From NCBI GenBank assembly GCA_020852965.1, contig JADYZV010000012.1:1-64000 (forward strand): a stretch of 64,000 nt of DNA, read 5' to 3'. Below the pieces are notes generated by a model. That model had not been told where the DNA came from. It made no database searches and saw nothing but the letters and a program-made list of their open reading frames with translations. Of this stretch, positions 1-9,848 are shown in pieces (the stretch's first letter is position 1; each line of letters starts with the position of its first letter). Both the position numbers and the translations under genes were made by a program. The stretch comes from Pirellulaceae bacterium (GTDB lineage: Bacteria > Planctomycetota > Planctomycetia > Pirellulales > Pirellulaceae).

Positions 1-1691
1 CCGCCCATCATGCCGCCCATCATGCCTCCCAACATATCGCTGCCTCCTGCACCGTAACCTCCTCCGTAACCTCCCCCTCCGTAACCTCCTCCTTCATCAC
101 CTCGCCCTCTGCTACTCCCGCCACCCATTCCGCTCATCATGCCACTCATCATTCCGCTCATTCCGCTCATTCCGCTCATCATGCCGCCCATCATTCCGCC
201 CATCCCGCCACCCATGCCACCGATGGGAGCCGGCGAGGTATCCCCTAAGCGAACTTGATTGACCTCGAACATCAGATCGGCATTGCCGCAATTTGCTAGG
301 AACTCTTGTATTTTGCGTTGATCGATTCTAAATCGCATACGCACTGGAACCCGCTTGGCCACTGCGAAGTAGGCATCTTCTGGTAGTCCACTTTGCATCC
401 TGGTGCGCAAATCATCGCCAGACACCGGCTCAAAGTTGGCATCGACATAACGTCGATTGGCAGGGTCGACCTTTCGGACACCGCCTCCCATCATCCCTTC
501 CTCGCCCTCTCCATAGCCTCCACCCCCATAGCCACCCCCGTAGCCACCCATGTCACCGCCCATGTCGCCCCCTCCGTAGCCACCCATGTCGCCCCCTCCA
601 TAATCGCCTTCTCCACGTTCCCCCCCCATTTCACCGCCGCCGTAGTCTCCGCCACCGTAGTCCCCACCGCCGCGTTCCATGTCGCCGCCCATCATGCCAC
701 CCATGCCACCCATCATGGCGCCAGGCATGTCGATAATTCCTGCTTTTCCAACAGCGGGCTTGCCTATGCGCAGGAATTTGATCTCTTTGATCGCGCATTG
801 AAAATTGGCGATCGCGTTGCCATTGGTCTTGTGGATGATATTGAACAGCCCCTCCAATATCCACATATTCTCTTGCGTATAATAGACCTCGTAGACCGTT
901 GGCGTATCGCCGACCCACATGCGGATGTCAGTAATTAATTCGTCTTGACTGGGCTTGCGCCACGTTACCAAGTCCGGTGGCTTGTTGGCGAATCCCGGCA
1001 TTCCCATGCCACCCCTTCCGCCCATACCACCCATCATACCGCTCATACCGACGTCGCCACCGTAACCTCCGACGCCGTAACCTCCACCGCCGTAGTCGGA
1101 GCCAGCATCGTCGCGGCTGCTGCCGCCCATCATGCCGCCCATCATTCCAGCCATGCCTGCCATGCCTCCCATACCTCCTACGGCCGTGGCATTCGCCTTT
1201 CCGATCCAGTCGACGCCAATGATTTGAGCCAAGCGCGGCATCTGTTGGTCAAAGTAGATTCCATACGACATCAACTCTTGTTTCGAAACGTCGCGGGGTT
1301 CCTCTGGATAGGTCAGCTTGATCTCGATCGGGTAGTATTTCAGCATCCTGCTGATCAACAGTGGGTTGTTAATCGCCGCTGGCCACTGCAGAAACTGGGC
1401 TTGTCGCTCGTATTGGCTTGCCCAAGCGGAACGGACATCCTCACTAAGGTCCTGGATGATTTCAGCCATCTTTTCTTGTGAGACCGCATTGGGGTGGGTC
1501 GGGATGGCCGCACTGACGGTCTTGATATCGCCAAAGTTCTTATCCAAGGCTGATTTTTGGGCATCGTAGAGTTTGCCATACTTCGAACTGGCCAGGAAGA
1601 ATCCTCCTACTCCGAGAAGTACAGCCAGCGCGATAATAATCCAGAATTGTAGTTTTACAACTTTGGACAGCAGCTTCTTGACTTGATCCAT
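1..1691 (-). CDS. Gly/Met-rich membrane protein downstream of PilM-like gene (3' end outside window)
   Basis: The frame is open from the ATG at 1691 to the window edge, so at least 563 codons are present and the C-terminus is missing. Residues about 10-32 form one membrane helix (it includes the run FWIIIALAVLLGVGGFFLA). A soluble part of about 130 residues follows, then long tracts of Gly, Met and Tyr (repeats such as GGMMGGM, GGGYGGG and MSGMSGM) that separate two ordinary globular stretches. It lies 86 bp behind the PilM-like gene on the same strand, so co-transcription is likely. The position and the single N-terminal helix suggest a PilN/PilO-like inner-membrane partner of a type IV pilus or type II secretion platform; that is inference from context, not from a recognised domain. 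The low-complexity tracts are unusual and their role is unknown. Confidence 0.75.
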   Translation of the reverse strand, partial: MDQVKKLLSKVVKLQFWIIIALAVLLGVGGFFLASSKYGKLYDAQKSALDKNFGDIKTVSAAIPTHPNAVSQEKMAEIIQDLSEDVRSAWASQYERQAQFLQWPAAINNPLLISRMLKYYPIEIKLTYPEEPRDVSKQELMSYGIYFDQQMPRLAQIIGVDWIGKANATAVGGMGGMAGMAGMMGGMMGGSSRDDAGSDYGGGGYGVGGYGGDVGMSGMMGGMGGRGGMGMPGFANKPPDLVTWRKPSQDELITDIRMWVGDTPTVYEVYYTQENMWILEGLFNIIHKTNGNAIANFQCAIKEIKFLRIGKPAVGKAGIIDMPGAMMGGMGGMMGGDMERGGGDYGGGDYGGGEMGGERGEGDYGGGDMGGYGGGDMGGDMGGYGGGYGGGGYGEGEEGMMGGGVRKVDPANRRYVDANFEPVSGDDLRTRMQSGLPEDAYFAVAKRVPVRMRFRIDQRKIQEFLANCGNADLMFEVNQVRLGDTSPAPIGGMGGGMGGMMGGMMSGMSGMSGMMSGMMSGMGGGSSRGRGDEGGGYGGGGYGGGYGAGGSDMLGGMMGGMMG

Positions 1692-1777
1692 GACTCGATT
1701 TCCTGAGAACAGTTGCCGATCAGCGAATGCGCAGAGTTCGGTATACGGTGAAATAGTTTGCGAAGTGTTTGAAACCC

Positions 1778-4141
1778 TCAGCCCGCGTTGTTAGCCAAAT
1801 CGTCTGGGTTTTCTTGTGCGGCAGCCGCCTCAGCAGCCGCCGCTTCCTCGGCGGCACGCTTGGCCGCCAATCGCGCTGTCAATGGTTGTGGTTTCCAAAT
1901 CAATTGCAGTTTGAAAACAAACTTTGGAGCGTCGAAATACTGCTTGACATTCGGGTCGAATTTGGGGTTGAGTGGCGCGTCGCCGGCTCCCCTGCCCCCG
2001 AGCATACCACTGGCCCCTCTGCCTAGGCTGCCTAGGCCCATCATGCCACTCATCATGCCTTCCATCATATCGGAGCCTCCCGAGTAGCCGCCCAACATTG
2101 CGCCGCCAGCGGCGCTTCCCACCCCAGCCTCCTTCATCATCTTCTTCCACGCTGGGTTGGGGATCCGAAATCCCTCGATCAACATGCCACTTTCGAATAC
2201 GAAGGGATGGCTCAGTCCCAGCTCCTTGTAGGTGAACTCGATGAGCTCACCATCGCGGCCAGGCAGTTTGACGCTGCCGGTCTCCAATTCGTGTACCAAG
2301 TGCTTGAGCACAAAGCCCTCGCGCTCTTCGAAGTTGGCGGCATACTTAATGTCATTGTGATAGTGGAAGCCCTCGATTTGGAAGACGATACCCGAGTTGC
2401 CTCCCTCTTCATCGCCAGACCCCATATCCAATTCGCCGTCATCGACCATAGAGCTATCGTCGGTCGCGTCGCCCATCGCTTCATCGCCCATTGCATCATC
2501 GCCCGTTGCTTCACCCTCGGCGGGTGCCGTAATGAGGCCGAGTGCGGTTAGCCGCGAGTGCTTGTCCTCTTCGTAGCCCTTCACGACTCTACTAGTCAAA
2601 TAGCGACTGAGATCGTCGTAGAACTTCGATTCGATTTTGGTGACATGAATGTCGGTCCGGTCGATGTACGGCAGCTCATCAGGGCTTGGAATCGACTTGA
2701 CGTCGAAGCCTTCAGGACGTTGTAGCGCGTGGGAAAGCGCCGTCACAATTTCCATCCACAGCAAACGCCGATCATTGCTGCCGCTGACCTCCGTGCCGAT
2801 GACCTTTAACAAATCGACTTGATTCTTTTGCGTCGCATCCGTCGAGATTTCCTCAGCGCTTTTCTTTTGGGTCGCCTCGGCAGCCGCCATGGCCGATTGC
2901 CATTTATCGGGATGTACGTAGGACCAGCGATTTCCTGCAAAGAGCAAGTTGCCGGCCATTCCCATCAGCAGGGCGGCGGCGGCGGCCACGGCCCACGGCT
3001 TTTTGGAGCGAATCAAGCGTTCCTTGAGCACTTCCTTGGGGACCAAATTGGTCGTTATTGGCCCGCGCCCCAGCCCTTGCAAACAAAGACCATAGACGGG
3101 ACCAAAGGCAGCGATATGATCTTTGAATGCCGCCGCTTCGGTGACTTCTGATCCGTTGAGCTGTGCGAACGAATCGATTACGTCGACATCCATCGCCAAG
3201 TTCTTGCTCAAATACTGCGACAAACCAGGCAGTTTGACGGAGTTGCCGAGCATGAGAATCGACCCGATCTCTGCTTTCTTGTTGATGCTGCGGAAGAAGC
3301 CCATCGAACGCTGGACTTCGGTCACCAAGTCGTTGAAAACTGGCCGCATGGCTTGGAAGATCAGCTTCGGATCGTCGGCCTCCATCGCGTTGCGTTTGAG
3401 ATGCTCGGCCTTGGCAAACGTCAGCTTGAGTTCTTTGGTCAATTGCCGGGTAAAGTGGTTACCACCGAGCGGCATACTTCGTTGCCATACGCGATAGCCG
3501 TTGGTGACAATCAAGTCGGTGGCATCGGTCCCCATCGCCAATACAACCATCGACTTGGGTGGGTGCTCGCTGTCGTAAGTCGTCTGTTGATCGTTGGCCA
3601 GGCCCTTGTCGTACGTGACCATATTGTAGATGCTCAGCGGTGCCAATTGCAGCAGATCGACTTCCAAATCGGCCGCTTGCAGCGGTTTGAGCAAGCGGTA
3701 GACGGCATCGCGCTTCATGGCGAACAGGCCCACCTCGCTTTCAAGTGCGAAACCGTCGGAGATTTCTCCACCGGCCATCAACTGGTAATCCCAGATCACG
3801 TCGTTGAGGTCGAATGGGATCTGCTGCCGCGCTTCGTACTTGACGATATCGGGAATCTTCTTCAGCTCGACCGGCGGTGGCTTGAAGAATTTCGCCAAAC
3901 CGCTCTGGCCAGGTACGCTCATAGCCACCGTGGTCTTCTTCAAATCGTTGCGTTTGACGAACGTATCCAACGCCTCGCGGACCAACGTCTCAGGATCCGA
4001 CTCGGGCTGGCTGAGGATTTTGGGATATTCGATATAATCGAACGCCTCGGCCACGACTTGGTCACCATCCAGCCGACAACGCAGCGCCTTGAGCGCACTT
4101 TGCCCGATTTCGATTCCCCATACAGATGTCGCTTTGGCCAT
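1778..4141 (-). CDS. pilM: Type IV pilus assembly PilM-like ATPase with C-terminal membrane extension
   Basis: 787 residues. The N-terminal 350 or so residues read as PilM: a start with VWGIEIGQSALKALR, then the PPPVELKKIPDIVKYEARQQ segment and IPFDLNDVIWDYQ typical of the actin-like PilM fold that binds nucleotide and PilN on the cytoplasmic face. PilM alone is usually near 350 residues, so this protein is more than twice the normal length. A hydrophobic helix (WAVAAAAALLMGMAGNLLFAG, about residues 385-407) is followed by about 380 further residues that probably replace a separate PilN/PilO protein. Near the C-terminus there is another Gly/Met-rich tract, like that in the next gene. The start is the ATG at 4141, about 75 bp behind a promoter-like pair. 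The PilM call is solid; the role of the C-terminal half is inferred. Confidence 0.85.
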   Translation of the reverse strand: MAKATSVWGIEIGQSALKALRCRLDGDQVVAEAFDYIEYPKILSQPESDPETLVREALDTFVKRNDLKKTTVAMSVPGQSGLAKFFKPPPVELKKIPDIVKYEARQQIPFDLNDVIWDYQLMAGGEISDGFALESEVGLFAMKRDAVYRLLKPLQAADLEVDLLQLAPLSIYNMVTYDKGLANDQQTTYDSEHPPKSMVVLAMGTDATDLIVTNGYRVWQRSMPLGGNHFTRQLTKELKLTFAKAEHLKRNAMEADDPKLIFQAMRPVFNDLVTEVQRSMGFFRSINKKAEIGSILMLGNSVKLPGLSQYLSKNLAMDVDVIDSFAQLNGSEVTEAAAFKDHIAAFGPVYGLCLQGLGRGPITTNLVPKEVLKERLIRSKKPWAVAAAAALLMGMAGNLLFAGNRWSYVHPDKWQSAMAAAEATQKKSAEEISTDATQKNQVDLLKVIGTEVSGSNDRRLLWMEIVTALSHALQRPEGFDVKSIPSPDELPYIDRTDIHVTKIESKFYDDLSRYLTSRVVKGYEEDKHSRLTALGLITAPAEGEATGDDAMGDEAMGDATDDSSMVDDGELDMGSGDEEGGNSGIVFQIEGFHYHNDIKYAANFEEREGFVLKHLVHELETGSVKLPGRDGELIEFTYKELGLSHPFVFESGMLIEGFRIPNPAWKKMMKEAGVGSAAGGAMLGGYSGGSDMMEGMMSGMMGLGSLGRGASGMLGGRGAGDAPLNPKFDPNVKQYFDAPKFVFKLQLIWKPQPLTARLAAKRAAEEAAAAEAAAAQENPDDLANNAG

Positions 4142-4215
4142 TGAATTAGCACCCTCTATCTGCCATATGTTTGCGGAGATATGCCCGCGCGAAAAGATTC
4201 CCTCACACTATAAAG

Positions 4216-4243
4216 AGTATCGAGATTAGCCCCCCCGTGTCAA
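4216..4243 (-). promoter_or_regulatory. Candidate sigma70-type promoter of the pilM operon
   Basis: On the minus strand TTGACA (4243-4238) and GATACT (4221-4216) are separated by 16 bp. The pair lies about 75 bp before the ATG of the PilM-like gene in the divergent gap. The -35 hexamer is perfect; the -10 matches four of six. No transcript data support it. Confidence 0.4.
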
Positions 4244-4323
4244 ATTTATGAGCTCCCTAAGCACCAGATTTACCGATTTTTCGCATTCTTAGCCGTTTGA
4301 ATTCCCCAATTGAGCATTTCCAG

Positions 4324-7300
4324 ATGAAACTCCGCGATTGTGTCCTGTTGTTGGCCAGCTACGAATTGGATGGCTTCCCCCGCACGCTCCCCTCCCAATC
4401 CGCCCGAGATTTGCTCAGCGGTTGGATCGCGATGTGGCATCCGCGGCTGTTGGCAGCTCTCGAAGCAGCACCCCGCTGGCAGTCCGCTGCACAGCTCCCG
4501 AGCGAACTGAACGACATCTTGTTCGTCCTTCCAGCCCTGGCCGTCGAGAAGCTCGAAGCCGATGCCGAGCAGCGGATCGCCGATGCAGGAGGACACCTCC
4601 TGCGTCCCAATCAGACCACCTGGCGCGACTTCCAAGACCAATTGCTGCGCATCGCCACCTCCTCCGGTCTGCTCGAAGTTTCACGGAACGAATCTATTGG
4701 TGAATCGATTGGCGAGCCTGCCAGCCAGTCGTGCGCCCCCCTAGCCTCGCCTTCTACCCCAGCACTGGTCGAAGAGCTGCGTGACGATTTTGCTGCGTTG
4801 GGCTACGCGTTCCTACAAATCCAGTTGATGACGCGCCAGCTTCGCTACACCAGCAATCTCGATCTACTGCAGTTCGGTCAGCAGCTCACCTCGGCTGCCC
4901 AAGCCGCATTGGCCGACGACCGCAGCGAAGCGGAGCGGTGGCTGCAAGCCTGCTTCGACGCCTTGGGACAAGAGCGCGATCACTACTACTCGCTCGACGC
5001 GCATCTGATCGACATCACCCTGCTAGCCCCTACCACATTGGGCAAGTCGTTGACCGCACAACTCGAACGCACCGGACAGGCCGACTCACCTCCGACGGCC
5101 TATTTGGCCAGCGGCGAGTTATTGCGGGAGTTATCTGGCTCATATCCACAGCGGTTGAGCGAGCTGCAATCCGCCGTACAGCAACGCCAAGCTTGCCTGG
5201 TCGGCGGACTCGATATCGAGCGCCCCCACGCGTTGATGCAACGCGAACAGATCGCGCGCGACTATGCGCGCGGCCGCACCGCCTATCAGACCTGCGGCTT
5301 CGAGCCACCGCGCGTCTTTGCGCGCCGCAGTTACGGGCTCACGCCAGACAGCGTATCCATGCTGCGCCGCTGGGGCTTCGAAGGCTGTCTGCTGATCGCC
5401 TGGGCGGGCGGTAGTTATCCACACGGTGCTCAGCCGAAGATTTCGTGGGAAGCACCCGATGGAACTTTTCTTTCCGCCTTGGCCTGCGATGCGCTCGACG
5501 CGGCCGATCCCGCCAGCTATCTGGCCCTGGGTTGGAAGCTAGGCGATGCGCTCGAACACCAACACGTCCCCAGCGTGCTGTTCGCACATTGGCCGAATCG
5601 AAGCTGCGAGTTCGCCGAGCTGCTCGCACGCGTTTGTCGTCGTACTCCCGCGCTGGGCAAATGGAAGTTGGCCGACGACTACTTTGCCAATACCGACCAG
5701 CCCTATCACCAAGAGCGACTCAGCGCCGCGAGCTTTCAACACAATTGGTTGCTGCAAACAGCTCCATCCCAAGCAGATGACGCTCGAACGGCTGACACCG
5801 CGAAAACAATTCCTTTCGCCGCGCACTGGCGCACGGCCACCCAGCTCAATCATCAGTTGCAGACGCGATGTCGCTCACTACAGAACTTGCTCAATCTGGC
5901 CTGGCAACTCGAACAGTTTCATCATCTGGCCGAACAGCGTAGCTCGGCGGTCCCCGCCGAATCTGTATCTCCCGCCGAGTCTGCATCCTCGGCAGAATTA
6001 ACGTTGCCTCCAGCCCACCAGCCGCTCGAGTGGTCGCGCTGGGCACCAGAACTCGCCGAATTGGTCGAGCTGGTCGATAGCCTGCTGGACGCACCCCAGC
6101 GCGCACCAGACATCGCCGCTCAATCAACCGAGTTGGCCGATCGACTGCGCGACACTCTGCTCGAACGCCTTGCGCGACAACTACAGCCGGTCGGCAAGAA
6201 AGAGATCGGTGAACCTTCCGAATATCGCGGGCGACTGCTGGTCAATCCGCGTTCCAGCCCAGTCCGCGTGGCGACGCACACCCTGCCCGAACAACACCTG
6301 GCGGACAGCGAAGCCTGGCATTTTGCCGATGGACGCGTGGGCGAGGGCCGAGTCACCTGCGTCGATATTCCCTCGCACGGTTTCGTGGTCACTCCATTGC
6401 ACCACGAGCAGCGTCGGCCGATGTCGAAGGAGCGTCCCCTGGCCGACGCAGGTGGTTTGCTCAGTAATGAGTTCTTGGAAGCTCAAATCGATCCGGCGCG
6501 CGGGCACCTACGCACGCTCCACATTCCTGCCAAGCGTGGCAATCGCCTCAGTGTGATGATCGCTAGGCGCGATCAAATTCCATCCGATTCCAAGCGGCCC
6601 TCGGCCAAAGCCGAAGCGGCTCCGCGCCTCTCGGAGATGGTCGCCACCAATCTCCAGATGCTCACCAGCTCTAATGTCTGCGGGGTCGTGCGCACCGAGG
6701 GGAATCTCCAACTCGACGGAGACAACGTGGCGCGTTTCGACATCGTTTACGAAGTGTGGCGCGGAAGTCGCATCGTCGAAGTCAACATTCGCTTGCACGA
6801 TCTCAAGCCACTCCCCTCCGACAATCCGTGGCAAGCAGCCTATGTGCTCCGAATTGCCTGGCCGACCGAAGCGGCGGTGGTGCGTACCTTTTCGGCAGGC
6901 CAGCGCCATGTTTGGTCAGCCGGTCGCGGCGTCTCTCCAACACTGATCGAAATTGATGAAGTCGACTACCGCACACACTATTTGACCGGTGGATTGGCTT
7001 TCCATCGCCGCAGTGGCGAGCGGTTCTTAGAAACGGTGTTGGCCAGCTCGGGAGAAACGGAAGTTAGCCATCGCATCGGCATCGCGATCGACTTGCCCTA
7101 CCCTACCCTAGCCGCCGAGCAGTTTCTCGATACCCCCTACGAAATCGACTTGCAGCGTTCTCAGGCTATCGCTGCTACTAGTGGATGGATGGCCAGCGTC
7201 AGCGCTCGCAATGTGACGGTGCAATTGGAGTCCCCGCTGGTCGATTCGATCTCCGGCGGACTCGTCGGCTTGCGGCTGTTTGTCAGCGAACTGGAGGGGA

Positions 7301-7464
7301 AGGCGACCAGCGCTGCAGTGCGTCTGCTACGCGAAGTCGCCTCCGCCACGCGCGTCGACTACTTGGGCGGCAAGATCAGCCAACTGACGACCAACCAAGA
7401 CAAAGTGACGATCGCGCTACGCGCACACGAGCAGGTTAACGTGGATGTATTATGGAAGGGCTAG
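4324..7464 (+). CDS. GH38-like (alpha-mannosidase-related) protein
   Basis: 1046 residues from the ATG at 4324; an upstream in-frame TTG at 4297 is a weaker start. The first two thirds resemble the catalytic and helical part of GH38/GH57-type enzymes, including the segments GFEPPRVFARRSYGLTP and LRRWGFEGCLLIAW. The last third contains a LSNEFLEAQIDPARGHLRTL stretch, which is the usual entry into the beta-sandwich C-terminal domain of GH38 alpha-mannosidases. I could not place the catalytic Asp with confidence, so activity on mannosides is unproven. There is no signal peptide, which suggests a cytoplasmic enzyme. It is transcribed divergently from pilM and followed by a 320-bp gap. Alternative: a distant GH38-fold protein with another substrate. 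Confidence 0.6.
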   Translation: MKLRDCVLLLASYELDGFPRTLPSQSARDLLSGWIAMWHPRLLAALEAAPRWQSAAQLPSELNDILFVLPALAVEKLEADAEQRIADAGGHLLRPNQTTWRDFQDQLLRIATSSGLLEVSRNESIGESIGEPASQSCAPLASPSTPALVEELRDDFAALGYAFLQIQLMTRQLRYTSNLDLLQFGQQLTSAAQAALADDRSEAERWLQACFDALGQERDHYYSLDAHLIDITLLAPTTLGKSLTAQLERTGQADSPPTAYLASGELLRELSGSYPQRLSELQSAVQQRQACLVGGLDIERPHALMQREQIARDYARGRTAYQTCGFEPPRVFARRSYGLTPDSVSMLRRWGFEGCLLIAWAGGSYPHGAQPKISWEAPDGTFLSALACDALDAADPASYLALGWKLGDALEHQHVPSVLFAHWPNRSCEFAELLARVCRRTPALGKWKLADDYFANTDQPYHQERLSAASFQHNWLLQTAPSQADDARTADTAKTIPFAAHWRTATQLNHQLQTRCRSLQNLLNLAWQLEQFHHLAEQRSSAVPAESVSPAESASSAELTLPPAHQPLEWSRWAPELAELVELVDSLLDAPQRAPDIAAQSTELADRLRDTLLERLARQLQPVGKKEIGEPSEYRGRLLVNPRSSPVRVATHTLPEQHLADSEAWHFADGRVGEGRVTCVDIPSHGFVVTPLHHEQRRPMSKERPLADAGGLLSNEFLEAQIDPARGHLRTLHIPAKRGNRLSVMIARRDQIPSDSKRPSAKAEAAPRLSEMVATNLQMLTSSNVCGVVRTEGNLQLDGDNVARFDIVYEVWRGSRIVEVNIRLHDLKPLPSDNPWQAAYVLRIAWPTEAAVVRTFSAGQRHVWSAGRGVSPTLIEIDEVDYRTHYLTGGLAFHRRSGERFLETVLASSGETEVSHRIGIAIDLPYPTLAAEQFLDTPYEIDLQRSQAIAATSGWMASVSARNVTVQLESPLVDSISGGLVGLRLFVSELEGKATSAAVRLLREVASATRVDYLGGKISQLTTNQDKVTIALRAHEQVNVDVLWKG

Positions 7465-7787
7465 TGGTCCGACCAACAAACGTCCCACTGCCAGTCTGCT
7501 TGGTAGGGGCAAAGGTTCTGGATCACCTAGAACACAAGCAGAGATTTTTTCGTGTCCTTCGTGTATTTCGTGGTTGGTACTACCCGAGCGAGCAGGCGCG
7601 GGGACGAAAGAGAAGTAGGCAACGCTATCCGCTAAAATCGTTGCAATCGTGCTACATCGCCGAGTCGTTGAACAGAACCCGTTCGTGTAAGTCGACCTGG
7701 GATGGTAGCGCGTGCTAACCTTTGAAGTCATTCGGCGGCATCAGCCCGAACTTCAGCCTGTCCACCCCACCCTCGCGGCTCAGCTTC
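7465..7787 (+). other. Intergenic stretch with TTTCGTG-type repeat
   Basis: No gene was seen. Positions 7547-7577 hold a run of cgtg-spaced words (TTTTTCGTGTCCTTCGTG, then ATTTCGTGGTT) that recurs at 42110-42140 in inverted form and at 42338-42361. An in-frame TTG at 7722 could extend the next gene, but the ATG at 7788 is preferred. Confidence 0.5.
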
Positions 7788-9542
7788 ATGCACCATTTCG
7801 ACGACAGTCTGCCTACCGGTCTGCCAACAAGCCAGGCTGGGCTCCAAGTCGCGAGACGGGTGTCCGCTCAGCCGAGCGCCTCCTCCTTCCTTCACCGATT
7901 CCTTCGGTTAGGTTCGAATCGTGATGCTAGGCTGGCCGGCTGGCTGCTGCTGGCACTAGCGACCTGCTTTTTAGCCTATGTAGCGCGACTGCACGAAATC
8001 ACCCACGATGCCTTTCACGAAATGGCCTTGGTTCGCGAAGGTTTGGTGCGCGGCGAGTTGCCGCAAATCGATTTGTTCGCTTACACACCGACCGTGAATC
8101 CTTCGGTCCATCATGAATGGGCCACGGGTGCGGTCTTGTACTTTGCCACAGTGGGTAGTGGTTTGGGGTTACTCGGACTGACGTTGCTCAAGCTGACCTT
8201 GATGGGGAGCTTGTGGTTCTGTTTGTATCGCGTAGCGCGATTGCGCGGCGCACATCCGTATTTGTTTGCCTGCTTTGCACTGATTACGTTCCCGGTATTG
8301 TGGGTCGGCTTTGCAACCGTGCGGGCACAACTGTTCACGCTGGTGTTCATTGCAGCTCAGATGTGGATGCAAGAGCTCGACTGGCGCGGCAAGCGCTGGT
8401 GGATTCTATTGTGGTTGCCGATGTTGGTCGCCTGGCTCAATCTGCATGCGGGCTTCGTCGTCGGACTAGGCTTGATGGGCTTTCATGGACTGGAACGAAT
8501 AGCACATGCCTGGTTGCGCGAACGTCGGTTGTTGGCTGCCTTGGCGTCCACTTGGCATTTGTTCTTGGCAGCACCGCTGGCGATGTTGTCCCTGCTGATC
8601 AATCCATACGGCTGGCAGTATATTCCCTACTTGATCCGCGCCATCCGCATGCCGCGTCCCCTGATTGCCGAATGGCAACCGCTGTGGCAAACCTACGCGC
8701 CGCTATGGACGATGGTGATGTTTGCAGTCTGCATGGGGCTATTTATCTACGCGCAGCGTCACACTCGATATCAGCGCTTGCGTGGAGCAGCCTTTCTCGC
8801 CGTGTGTAGCTATATGGCGCTCAAACATATTCGCCACGGTTCGATCTTCGCTGTCGTGTGGATGGCCTATGTTCCCGCTTGGATTAGCCACACGGCAATG
8901 GGTAGAGAGCTGATACGTACGATCGATCGACAACGCGCGGCGGTGGTCTTCGTTGCGCGCAGTCTGGTGACGGTTACTTTGCTATTTGCTTGCGCACATC
9001 GCTTTTGGCTTCCATCACTCCCCAGTACGCCGCTCTACTCGGGCGTCTGTTATCCGACCCAAGCGGTACAGTACCTCAAGCAACACGACTTTCGCGGCAA
9101 TTTGCTGACACCTTTCTACGCCGGCTCATACGTTTCCTGGGAGATGTATCCGCACGTGAAAGTCAGCCTCGATGGGCGCTATGAAGTCGCCTACCAAGAC
9201 CAGGTCATGCCCGAGCACAAACAATTCAGCTTGGGCCAAGGACGCTGGTGGGAACTGCTCGATAAATACCCGAGCGACGCGGCTTTGATCGATACCCAGT
9301 GGGAGGTCTGCTCGCAAATCAAAGAGTGCTTCGGATCCAATTCTATTGGCGCACTACCCACGCAGTACGATTGGCGCATTGTCTACGAGGACGATTCGTA
9401 TCTATTGATAGCCCGCGACCATGTCGCACTACCGAATGTCGATCACACTGGGCAACCGCTGGGCGATGGAGCCTGGACTGTGTTCACCCCGAACCACTCG
9501 CATTGGCAGCGTATTGCGGCGCCTCAGATAGCCCAGCGGTAG
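7788..9542 (+). CDS. Polytopic membrane protein, possibly GT-C-type glycosyltransferase
   Basis: 584 residues from the ATG at 7788; the frame is open to a TTG at 7722. After a polar N-terminus of about 45 residues there are roughly nine to ten membrane helices (for example LAGWLLLALATCFLAYVA and GLLGLTLLKLTLMGSLWFCLY) and a soluble C-terminal part of about 170 residues. The loop after the first helix reads ITHDAFHEMALVREGL and continues to HHEW, an arrangement like the first periplasmic loop of GT-C lipid-linked sugar transferases, where acidic residues act. That resemblance is loose. The gene stands alone, with about 300 bp to the sigma factor gene. A function beyond membrane protein is not established. 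Confidence 0.6.
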   Translation: MHHFDDSLPTGLPTSQAGLQVARRVSAQPSASSFLHRFLRLGSNRDARLAGWLLLALATCFLAYVARLHEITHDAFHEMALVREGLVRGELPQIDLFAYTPTVNPSVHHEWATGAVLYFATVGSGLGLLGLTLLKLTLMGSLWFCLYRVARLRGAHPYLFACFALITFPVLWVGFATVRAQLFTLVFIAAQMWMQELDWRGKRWWILLWLPMLVAWLNLHAGFVVGLGLMGFHGLERIAHAWLRERRLLAALASTWHLFLAAPLAMLSLLINPYGWQYIPYLIRAIRMPRPLIAEWQPLWQTYAPLWTMVMFAVCMGLFIYAQRHTRYQRLRGAAFLAVCSYMALKHIRHGSIFAVVWMAYVPAWISHTAMGRELIRTIDRQRAAVVFVARSLVTVTLLFACAHRFWLPSLPSTPLYSGVCYPTQAVQYLKQHDFRGNLLTPFYAGSYVSWEMYPHVKVSLDGRYEVAYQDQVMPEHKQFSLGQGRWWELLDKYPSDAALIDTQWEVCSQIKECFGSNSIGALPTQYDWRIVYEDDSYLLIARDHVALPNVDHTGQPLGDGAWTVFTPNHSHWQRIAAPQIAQR

Positions 9543-9848
9543 CTGCCGCTTCCTTCAAATCCAAGCTATGCGTCGATCGTTTTGGCCGCTTTGGCGCTAG
9601 CATAATAAAACTTACGGTCGGTTACCCCACTCGATGGCGACCACCGATCGGCGGAGCGATGAGCGACAATCTACTGATAACCTAATGGGAAAGGCTTGCG
9701 TTATCGACATAAGCCGTACAAACGTCGATGTTTGACATTTCTTCGAGCTACCCATCAAACCTAGTCGATACATCTTTCCAGGCCCTTATGCTTGCATTGG
9801 GTGATTCTTTCTCCTGTGCCTTCAATCCACGTCAGCTAGCGAGACCCC
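9543..9848 (+). other. Intergenic stretch before the sigma factor gene
   Basis: No coding sequence was seen. A TTGACA hexamer occurs at 9732-9737, but no convincing -10 follows at 16-18 bp, so no promoter is called. Confidence 0.4.

Noticed and set aside
3353-4144. 263-codon plus-strand frame inside pilM
   Set aside because: It lies opposite a clear PilM coding sequence, and its translation has no family-like features. It is a shadow of the GC-biased codon use.
7905-7925. tRNA-like GGTTCGAATC
   Set aside because: It lies inside the reading frame of the membrane protein, and no cloverleaf can be formed around it.
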